Assembly: GCA_003339415.1 (NCBI GenBank)
Contig: PDHQ01000070.1
Location: 1-64,000, forward strand
DNA: 64,000 nucleotides
Direction of reading: 5' to 3'
Source of the DNA: Ophiocordyceps camponoti-saundersi (nom. inval.)
Taxonomy: Eukaryota; Ascomycota; Sordariomycetes; Hypocreales; Ophiocordycipitaceae
Position 1 is the stretch's first letter, and each line of letters begins with the position of its first letter. The translations under genes were made by a program, and so were the position numbers. The notes under the pieces were generated by a model that was given only the letters and a program-made list of their open reading frames with translations, was not told where the DNA came from and searched no databases. Of the stretch, positions 13,151 through 22,505 are shown piece after piece.

Positions 13151-13340
13151 AGAAAGCTAGTTAAATTTTTTGCTACTAAAATTAGTGCAAAATAATTTTC
13201 TTCGTTTTTATTCTACGTATAGAATTTTCCGTTATACTATAGCGCTCCGAATTAATTAAATAAGCCTAAAAGTAGGAAATAAAGGTATCGTAAACTTTAG
13301 CGTAGCGGAAGCGTATAATAGAAGGCGCTTATAACCTATA

Positions 13341-14075
13341 GTGATATAAGGTAGGCATAGGCTATCGGGTAGGTGCACTGATATGTGTGTATTATATATA
13401 TTAGGTCTAGGCTAGGATAGCTAGGCTAGGTTATGTGCCTATAGGCGAGGTCTAGCGGGGCTAGTCACGTGAACCCCCTTAATAGTAGGCAGCTGGCAGC
13501 TGCAAGCACTTAGGCAAACGCGTATCCGCATAGAGCCCGGGGGAGGGGGTAGGGGAGAGAATAAAAAAAGCGAGAGAGAAAAATGGAAATCACGGAAAAT
13601 AGAACATAAAATACATCTTCAGAAGCTCATATGAGTAAAAATAAGTTGATTCAATGCAAGAAAGCTAATTCGCAATCACCCTTTCACCTCCTTATCTCTT
13701 AACATCGTTAACTCTCTTCACTCTCAGTGCTCGTTTCCAAGCGACGAATGTAGTCTTATTGCTAGTCTTCCACTCGTCGAACCTATATACTAGGGACTTG
13801 AGCGAGCCCTGTAACTCAGCGAGATTGCCGAATAGCTGAATCGCCCGCTTGAAACCTTCGAACGTGAGATTTCGTTTAAGCTGCTCGTAGAACAACTTCC
13901 TATAGGTTCGGTCTCTAGATACCTAGGTGCGTATCAGTGCACGGTGGGTCAATAGATGGTGTCATGAACAAAAGGGAAATAACATGAAATCTCCGTGAGA
14001 TATTGGCTTACAATCGTCCGGGATATGCACACGGAAATCACCGTGAAATCCCCTCAGATAAACATCGCCAAATGC
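13341..14075. other. Transition from RIP block to gene island
   Basis: Normal CpA/TpG content returns within about 100 bp of 13340. A 67-codon open frame on the minus strand (13692-13895) has no start context or motif I recognise and could be a gene relic. I see no other structure. Confidence 0.4.
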
Positions 14076-14082
14076 AAAAAAA
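14076..14082 (-). terminator. Pol III terminator of tRNA-Val
   Basis: A run of seven A on the plus strand is a T7 stretch directly 3' of the tRNA on the minus strand, the usual RNA polymerase III stop. Confidence 0.85.
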
Positions 14083-14156
14083 TGGTTTCGCCCGGGCTCG
14101 AACCGGGGACCTTCTCGGTGTTAGCGAGAAATCATGACCAACTAGACCACGAAACC
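14083..14156 (-). tRNA. tRNA-Val (anticodon AAC)
   Basis: The reverse complement folds as a standard cloverleaf. The acceptor stem pairs GGTTTCG with CGAAACC, the anticodon stem TCTCG pairs with CGAGA around loop CTAACAC, and the T arm is CCGG-GTTCGAG type. The discriminator base is A. The loop gives anticodon AAC, decoding valine. No intron is present. It lies about 0.7 kb inside the edge of the RIP block, so it is one of the first intact genes next to heterochromatin. Confidence 0.93.
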
Positions 14157-14699
14157 TGGTAGGCCAGATGACTAACCGTCTTCGGATGAACGGCAACTCG
14201 TTAACAGAGTATATATAGAACTCTGGTGAGCATACGGAGTACATGCAGACTACAAGATCTGCTTCTGTCTGCCGAAGCAGGAATCACAACATCAAGCAGT
14301 AGCTGTGTGCCTGAAAAACTTTACGAGAGCACAACTTGACTCTCTACGTGAGCTATCTGCTTCAGTTCAAATCTGGGCATGTTGTCTCACCCTTCTTATT
14401 GATTAGGCATAGTAGTACGTAAGTGTTAATGGTATCAACGACGTCAAAGCCTGCTCTCTTCCACATGATGGCTTCGAGCTGCCTGGCAGTTCTTTTGCCA
14501 GTAAATTTATCAAGTACATGCGGCAGGCTGTGATATCATCGCCAATCTATGTAACTACGTATGGCCATCACATCGACTTTTTCACTGATATCATCCTCAT
14601 ATGGCAGTAAGAAGAGCTCGGTTATAATCTCACTCTTCCCATTTTATCTTATTTTCTTACTCGGAATGCTTGTAGGGAGCACATCGCAATATACGTGAT
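14157..14699. other. Intergenic between tRNA-Val and the GTPase gene
   Basis: About 540 bp of ordinary composition without an open frame or repeat I can interpret. It holds the upstream side of the tRNA and the 3' flank of the GTPase gene. Confidence 0.5.
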
Positions 14700-16173
14700 T
14701 CAAGCTCGCCCTACTTTAAAGGACAGAATCTGCTTTCCCAATTAGTCGTCAACGTCAACTCAACCAATGGCCCCCTCTCATCGTGTGCGTGTGTATAGAA
14801 GAGCTCACATCGTTTTTGCCGACGGCGACGGCATCACTCTCGGCCACTCTCAGGTTTCCGACGCCCTCGATATAGGCGATAGGAGCGTCACCCATGACCT
14901 TGCGGGCAACGTCGGCCACCGTCGAGCCCTTGTTCACGAGAACGCAATCGCGGAAGACGAAGCGAGAGTCCGAGGCGCCGGATCCGAAAGTGGTAGTATT
15001 GCGCACCGGAAAGACGGGGACGAGGCCGAGCAGTTCAGCCGCACGTGTTAGAAGTTGCACGACACCTGTAGAGCCGAAGCGGAAGAGGACCATGTCTTTC
15101 AGATTCTCTATCCGCGTGCGATTCTTGTCATCCAATTCCTTGAGGCCGCCACCGTCCGGATCGCCCTCCTCGACAAGGTCCTCCTTGGTATCTACGACGT
15201 CACTGCCCTCGACGTAGCGGATGTAACCCTGCTTTGCCATCTTGCGGAGGAAGATTTCCGAGATGGCGGAACAGAGGACGATAGAAGCCGGATCTTGCGC
15301 CTTGGCGATCTTGGCGATGTTCTTATCAGCGTCCGGATGGTCAATCTTGTTAAGTGCGACGACGGTGGGAAATTTCTCATCGATGAAGCTGTCGACGACG
15401 TGCCGGATCGTACCATCATCCCAGCTTTCGAGCGGCTCTCGCACGGCAGCACGATCGAGCGCGCGGCCGACAAGGCCCGCATTGGCGCCGTAACCGGAGA
15501 ATTGAGCGACAAGGGTATCTAGAGCGCTAGCCTTGACGGCAATATGACGCCTCCGGATCGAAGGCCAGCGCTCCATCAAATTCCCGAGAATCCAGGCGAC
15601 AATCTCGGCGCGCAACCAAGCAATATCAACTGAAGGATCGTAGCCGCGCGTGGGTTTTCCCTCTGCGTCTACCGTTCCGGAAGCGTCAACGACATGAATT
15701 AGGGCGTCGGCATGGCGCAAATCGTCAAGGAATCGGTTGCCCAGGCCACGACCCTCATGCGCGCCGGGAACGAGGCCCGCGACATCGAGGAGCTCAATGG
15801 GCACGGAACGGCGGCCGGCGACGCAGGAGCCATGATTGGGCCGGCAGCGATCTGAGAGGTCAAAGCGAGCGCAAGCACAGTCGATTTGAAGGTAGCCGAC
15901 GGCGCGTTGCGGGTCGATTGTAGTGAAGCTGTCAGGGAAGAAACAGCTGTCAGCGCGTTTACAGTGAAATGGCTATGACCGCACACAGAGAACGCACGGG
16001 AAATTGCCTATTTATCTCGTGACGAGTTCCTCTCAGCTACCAGAATTCTCTTGGACGAATCGCGGGGGCGGCGACGGACCGACTTTGGAGGACGCATCCG
16101 TCAGGCTGTTAAGCGTCGTGCTCTTCCCCGCCGATGGTTTGCCCACCAGCCCGATAAGCGGATCCCGAGGCAT
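14700..16173 (-). CDS. Obg/YchF-family GTPase, YGR210C-like, with TGS domain
   Basis: Four exons on the minus strand (16080-16173, 15998-16007, 14809-15928, 14700-14729) encode 417 residues. The G1 P-loop GKPSAGKS is at residues 11-18, G3 DVAG at about 83-86, the G4 NKID motif near 228-231, and a C-terminal TGS domain ends [13 protein letters not shown]. This matches the archaeal/fungal branch of translation-associated P-loop GTPases, for which yeast YGR210C is the named relative; its cellular role is poorly defined. Exon 2 is a 10-nt microexon. Without it the conserved KVGNFPFTTID segment cannot be joined in frame. The last intron (14730-14808) replaces a spurious tail that simple read-through would give. 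Start chosen at the ATG eight codons before the P-loop, as in the family. Confidence 0.92.
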
Positions 16174-17215
16174 GCCGCGCCTCCGAAGGACCGAGACACG
16201 GCTCGGCTCGGGGCAAAGAAGATGAGGTAGTTGACGATGGACAAGCTGAAGGGGAGGTCTGACCTGACGTTGCCGGGGGTGGGGTTAAGGCTAGCCAATT
16301 GGCAGCAGAGCCCACTTTGTAGATAGTGCCAGCTTACTAAGGCAGTGCTGTCGATGAGATCGGATTTAACTACGGACTTTAACCAACCACTTGCCCCTGG
16401 GTATCAAATCAACTGCATGATCGAACGGCCAAGGCTTCCCGGACTGTTGCAATCGACACTTGAAAGTTCAGTCATACTCAACTTTAGATAGAATATGAGT
16501 AGATGTGTAGCCCAATGGCCAAATGGCCCCCTGACTAACTGTCGTATATATGCCGGCGGGCATTCCGGCTAAGAAGATGCCTCTGGTTCGGTCCGAGCTA
16601 GCACAGTCTGAAAGATTTGGTTGGCAAACTCCAACAGGCATGCTCTTGTGGGAATAAATGGGGAGGTAGGGAGGATTGTGTTTGGACTTGAGAGATTGTG
16701 TCAGTTCTTAACCCTAACCCTACAGACGTACACTTTATCAATATCTAATAGATCAATATAGGCGATAGGCGATCCTACAAGAGAAAACGTGTTAAGAAGC
16801 ATCTTATTATGTAGAAGAAAAACGAAGAGCCGCGTCTGGCATATAGAGGGTAGCTGCAGACACCGATCCGACACGCGTTACTCACAGGCCCTCGCCGCCA
16901 ATTACCTCTGATCCAGGTCGCAGAGAACAAGCAATAGCTTTACCCTGATGTCTAATCCGGTGCTATAAGGATGGGTGCAAGTCGCGGTCAGGGCTTAGTT
17001 CGTGAAGGTCGTGCATTGATAATCACCTCGATTCATAACCAGGGTTGGAGTTTTTATCACATGATATATTACCACCGACGAATTATCAGTGCTAGAAGCT
17101 AACAAAGCTATATAGATACCTTGTAAGGCCTATTACTGTCGTTTTGTGATATCTTCTCGTTCTGAGAAGCAGTATGGATGCCTCTCGCCCTCAATTGAAC
17201 ACGCAAAATTATACC
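16174..17215. other. Intergenic, about 1 kb
   Basis: This holds the promoter side of the GTPase gene and the 3' flank of the receptor gene. I see no convincing open frame. A two-unit telomere-like CCCTAACCCT string occurs near 16710, too short to matter. Confidence 0.5.
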
Positions 17216-18544
17216 TCACACGCCGTTCATGGCATAAGAACCGTCAGCCCCGTCCGACTCGCTGTCATAGAAGCTTTCATCCGACACGGTGGGCACCTTT
17301 TTCGGAAGCGAAGACGCGCTGGCTCTGCTCGTCCCTTGAGAACCGCGAGTTTGAACCGCGTCGTTTGCCGGACGTGATTCCACTGCGGTGCGAGTGCGAC
17401 TCGAGACGGACTTGTCGCTGATGCCCCAGAACGTCTGCCGTATCAGCGGCACCAGAACGGGGACGTTGGTCACGATGACGGCGACGAAGGCTTCGCGATC
17501 TGACCATACGGCTGCGAATTCGGTTAAGGCTTCGTTGTTTTTTAGGATTATGACGCCGCGGATGATGCTAAAGGTCATGGTGAGGATGCCGCCGCAAAAC
17601 ATGATGATGAGGCCGATTTTGTACACTTTTGAGATGCGGACGTGCCAGATCATCTATCAGAATTGGTTAACTTCATACCGTCGTTGAAGAGAAGAACGGA
17701 GCATAACTCACCGGTATGGGGATTAATGTTATGTACAGATCCGTTGCCACGTCGCACACCAGCATAACCCACGCCTGAAGACTCGATGAAGCTGGGTGAC
17801 AAAAGTCTGTTCTCATCCTCTCTTTCATCAGCAGGCTGCTCGTGAAACGTTCAGTTCATCGACTGTGAGGATCATACCTCCAGGATCGGGATTAATCTGC
17901 CATGACTTCTCAAACGGTACACAGCCAAATAGAATAACGCTGATGAGGGCGACGAAGGTGACGACGCAAAAGCCGATGCCAATATTGACCTTGAGCGCCA
18001 TATTATGCACTCGATGGCCGAGCCGCTTATAGAAGAATAGCCAGCATAGCTTCAAGCACCATAGCAAAGCCGCAAACGAGGACCAGCCGGTGAGATGGCC
18101 TTTAGACCCTTCAACCCGGAGACGAAACTCGGAGCTGTTAGGACTGAGAGAAGCGCGCTCATTGTCGGTCATGCTGTGTCGAAAGTTGTGCGTTAGCCTG
18201 TGCAATCGAGTTGCGGGCTTTTGTCTCTCGGGGGTTCCATACCCGCTATTTGCCAGCCCGTGCGCCACGAAGACGACGATGCAAGAAGCTACCAGTCCGA
18301 TAATGTCCAATATCTGTCCGCGAGAGTGGAAGAGATGTGCGTCAGCGTATTGCAGCATGCAGAGCGCCCTCTCCCTCCCCTTGAGTAAATGACGTACCAG
18401 CGCAAAAGCCATGAGAAAATCGTCTATAGCAAGACGGCGAAACGTCTGTATCCTCCATCGCATGGATAGCCTCAGGATGATCAAGATGGCCTCGATGGCG
18501 AAGTAGATCAGCCCCTCCGAGGGAGCGGAGTCGGTGGCTGCCAT
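17216..18544 (-). CDS. Fungal rhodopsin-like (PTH11-type) seven-helix membrane protein
   Basis: Four exons (18398-18544, 17878-18313, 17712-17806, 17216-17653) encode 371 residues. Hydrophobic helices are spread through the first 270 residues. They include IYFAIEAILIILRLSMR followed by RRLAIDDFLMAFAL near the N terminus, the W-L-K-LFFYKR-type helix in the middle, and IGLIIMFCGGILTMTFSIIRG toward the end. The R-x-DD-x-LM pattern after helix 1 and the LFFYKRL segment are typical of the fungal integral-membrane rhodopsin domain found in PTH11-related receptors. I see no N-terminal CFEM domain. A Ser/Lys-rich cytoplasmic tail of about 70 residues ends the protein. The ligand cannot be inferred. 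Confidence 0.85.
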
Positions 18545-21500
18545 CTTTCTAGGATGTCATGCTTCTTGTTTAGAAATGCCGAGGCTAGCAGAGTTGGTGA
18601 TGATGGTATCTTGCCAAGAACACGATGTGGCATAGGGCGCGAACGAAGCTATATAGCTAGATGAAGAGAGGTAGGGGAGGAAAAGGGTTTAGTAGACGAA
18701 AGCAGCGAGGGTGATGAGAAGAGCCAATCGCAACAGCAGGCGGCCCAACTCGCCCATCAAACCAACTCTTGAATCAAGACGTGGTTTTGACTTTTCCCAC
18801 TGCCAACATTTTTCCCTTAATCTATGCTCCGGTTCGATGACTTTCCACTGAAACAAGGAGATTTCCCGCGCCAGTCAGCACACGATCTGTCTCAGGGCGG
18901 GGAAATCATATAGCTTCTTCGCTGTCTGTTGGCTTACAATAGCGACGAAAGGGTTCATGACTCCAATTCCTTCGTTTAGTTTATCACTTTCAGGGTAAAT
19001 TGCTAGGATTCTTCTCCTCTAATCCCTAATTGCTCCCTTTTTGGGTTTCCCCGGATGTGGAAGTCAAGTTGGCATGGCTCAGTCGGCATTGTTGGTCCGG
19101 ATCAACTCTAATACTGTCAAAGCGCCGATTCGTGCTCCTGATAAGGCCTTTTTCTTTTCTTTAAGAGGCCTGCCCTTGTCTTCTGTCTCGATTACCTCGT
19201 TTAAAACCTGGGGCGCTTCGGTGGATGGATGGCGTGGATGTGGGCGAACTTCCAAGGAACGACGCTTTACATGAACTTCTCCGCAGCCTTGATCGAAGAA
19301 AATGTCCGGCGCCACCTCTCCCGGACTAGGAGCTCGGACGATTGTAGCCCTGTTTACATTACGCTATCACCTATCCGTAGCTTTCGAGGCAAGGGCTGAA
19401 TCTGACTGGCTTCATCACGTTGTCCCCCCTGTGGGTTGGTTGCACGGTACATCCCGTCTAGGATGAAACGTCGGTAGTATGGGAGAACGTCTTTTAGGTG
19501 ACTTTATGTCGACCTTGAAAAGTAACGTACAAGTTCGGATCCTCAGTGGCGAATCGAAACAGTTTGAAATTCATTGCTGGCCCTTAATAGGACTTGTTGT
19601 GCAAGGGGGAACGTCATTGTCGAAGTTGAAAGTCAGAGTCCAGAAGGGGTATTATCGGCTAAATCACCGCGAGGAACATACATATCAGGTTGCCAAGCCC
19701 CAGACTTCAAATATCGAGTCATAGACCGGAGTCGTCTTCACCACGTCGAACCTCCTGACCGGGATACCCATAGCGTCAGGCCAGGGCTCGCAGGAATTAT
19801 CTCTGGATGTGTCTGCAGAGGTCCACTCAGATGCATTATGCCGTGCGGACTTGGTTTCATTCGATCAGTTGCCGAGGCGTAAACGGTGTTGGCCCCGGTG
19901 AAGACCTGCCGTCGACAGCTCTGGCAGTGAACCTACTTGTAGTTCGTCTCCAGTCTGTTTCTCGCCCCAGAAATGTGAGGTCGGGATTTTTGAGCTTCAG
20001 TTGAGAGCCGTTTCGAATGGTACCATGCGAACCAGTTTCATACACATCAATCAAGGATTCCATCTCGTCGACGAGGCGCATTGTCCACCCCATCCCGGTC
20101 AATGGCTGGAGGTTTTAGTCACCTATGCCGGGAAAGCCGTATTCCCCGTGAGAGACCGTCTGGCTTTATCACCGATTCTCGTAGTCTCTCGGGCCGAACG
20201 CCCTGCCAAGACTCGTCTTTTGTTTGCCATGCTTGACCTTGTCCTAGACATCGACTCCAACCCTATTCTGTAGGGGTGGCTTTTCTACGCTTTGATGCCA
20301 CTTCGCGGATGTCTAGCGGCCGAGATAATCACGACATCATCGGGCCGGACGAGCTAGAACTCGAAAGATTTGCTACGATTCAAGTGACACGAGTGTGAAG
20401 ATTTCATGTCAAGGGCATATCTTGCGAAGCTTCCTGTAACCGCTAGGATGAAGATTAAGCAGCTCCGTATTGTCTTTCTCTCGTCGAAAATGATAATGTT
20501 GCTTCGTATTTCTCAAAGATGCTTCATACAGCCGGTTGACAATCCCGCCTGTTGTGATTTCTACTCGAGTCTTTCCGCGGCTGAAGTCTTCACGATACTG
20601 AAAGATCTGTGTGAAAATTGTCTATCACCTTGGTCTGATGCTTTCAAATATCAACGCTCTTGCTCGACCATGTAAAATGGCATATTTTCTTCCCTTTCCC
20701 TGAGCCTTATGAAACATCTCGTAGCAGCCAGACTGATGACTTTGTCTCTCATGCTTCCTTCAACAGTCTCAAGTATCCAGGCTGACGTCAGGTTTCCTGT
20801 AGTGACAGAGGAGCGTGTCGGTAGGGCAAAGTCAGCTTGGGAAATGGCGCAAGCCGTGCAATGTAATCCTCCCCCTGACGTGAAAGATAACAAGCAGGGA
20901 ATCCTAAACGATCTATCCGTACTTACGCGGTATCCAATCATGATGCAAAGTTGTAGATTATTGCAGACGTGACTCACCAGCCAAATTAGGCGCCGTCGTG
21001 AGACTTGTGTGAAATAAAAACAGTAACCAAAACCAATGACGTGTCTTTTCTAGCACGTGGTTCTTGTTTCAATCATTGTTCGAAGGTCGAACCTATCATC
21101 AACGATCATTCGCGTTTAATTCACTGTCGTGTGCTCGGCAATGATGTCTAATATCCCTGTACGGAGGCAGTGCTAGCATCCTGACATTCATAGATAATTT
21201 CGTTTCTTGATAAGAAAGAGCATGGATTCAGAGACGTTTTCAAGTACGGACGTAGCATGTGAACATATGCACGTCGTAATGGTCGGCACGGCTTTCTCTC
21301 TCCGGGTACCCCTCAGGCATGAGGAGCGTGGATTTGTGTGTTTACCTTGATATTACGCGCGATGCAACATACAGGGATATTAGTCGGCTGCAATCGTCAG
21401 ATATTGATGAGTCATTGTCAGTTGTTGGTTGCATGTATCTGTATGCCTGTAGAAGCTGTAGGCCGGAATACTTCATTCATACCCCTCGGTTGCATGCCAC

Positions 21501-22505
21501 CTACGTCCGCACAGTACTAGTAGCTTTGCATCTGATATCCGTAGAAGTTCCTGCCTAACAAATTTATGTGATAACTCACTTTCCTCCTATAGGGGTCATA
21601 TTTAGCCAGGCGAAGGCCTTTGAAAGCGGCCTCTGTATCCATAAAAACTAATCAAATCTCGTTTAAAATGCAGTGGTCGACTGGGATACAGTTTAACCCA
21701 GTTCAGCCTGCAAACACCACACTGACCTGCATATTCTCTCTATTCATTGATAGGAATACGAAATCATCAGGAGTCACCCAAAGGCAAGGAATTAGATTCA
21801 TTGACGGCAAGGTAAACGCATTCGTCATGTTCAATTGTTGATGTCAGATTAAACTGCCGACTTCTTCACTCGACAAGGGTTGGCGAACGGAGCATCTTCA
21901 ATCGCGGATCTTGGTCCTCGCGCGTATCTCCTATTCCATCGTCAGCTCCTAGTAACTTGAGGCCGCCTCTCAGATCACGAGGCCATGAGATCCTGGCCAT
22001 CTAGCCTGCAGACGCTTAATTCAGTCTGCATGTAGCCGCAGTTTCTTGTTTACCTGACCTATGAGTAGAGTTATGAGATATTCACTGCTTTCTCTTCTCA
22101 ATATAAGTACTCTTAGATCTGCCCGGCATTCGGTCGTTGTTGACTCCTGTAAGGCGCTGCGCTCTGGAGGCAGAAGAGACCCTTTACAGCCACCAGCATC
22201 TTATCGTCAATTGCACAGTCACGTGAGAGAAATCGGAGCAGGAGTCGGTCCGAATGTCTGCAAATCAAGACCAAGATATGTAAGCATACTGACCGACCTA
22301 ATTACCTAATCACCAGTCTTGTTTTTTCCTCTGCCTTCGGCCCTTCGCCCACCATCCTTTGCCCCATCCTTTGCCCCATCCTTCCATCCTTTCCCCCCGC
22401 ACAGTCACGCTGCACCGTGCCGCGTAAACCCATTGACCGACCACCACCAGGTCTAGCGATCATTCTAACCGACCGACTGCCGCCGCGCCAGACGGCTCGG
22501 ACAAC
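18545..22505. other. Gene-poor stretch of about 4 kb
   Basis: This has normal composition but no frame over 110 codons with recognisable content on either strand. A 78-codon minus-strand frame (19079-19315) continues open upstream and reads like a soluble-enzyme fragment with no start and no clear splice sites, so it may be a gene relic. A plus-strand frame at 20709-20972 begins with a hydrophobic stretch that could be a secretion signal, but nothing supports it as a gene. The right end holds the promoter of the nuclease-kinase gene. Confidence 0.5.

Larger units (their letters stand above)
1..13340. repeat. RIP-degraded heterochromatic block, left
   Basis: The sequence is AT-rich, saturated with TAA and TAG in every frame, and nearly free of CpA and TpG, while CpG stays common. 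This is the signature of repeat-induced point mutation acting on CpA. ATG has almost vanished with TpG, so no open reading frame exists. Remaining CpA/TpG are mostly inside GCA/TGC. Recognisable contents are the nested LTR elements listed separately. Bases 1-640 are AT-rich sequence in which I recognise nothing. The edge with normal-composition DNA is sharp, near 13340. Confidence 0.93.

Noticed and set aside
16705..16725. Interstitial telomere repeat (also near 36365)
   Set aside because: Only two CCCTAA-type units at each site, expected by chance in 64 kb.
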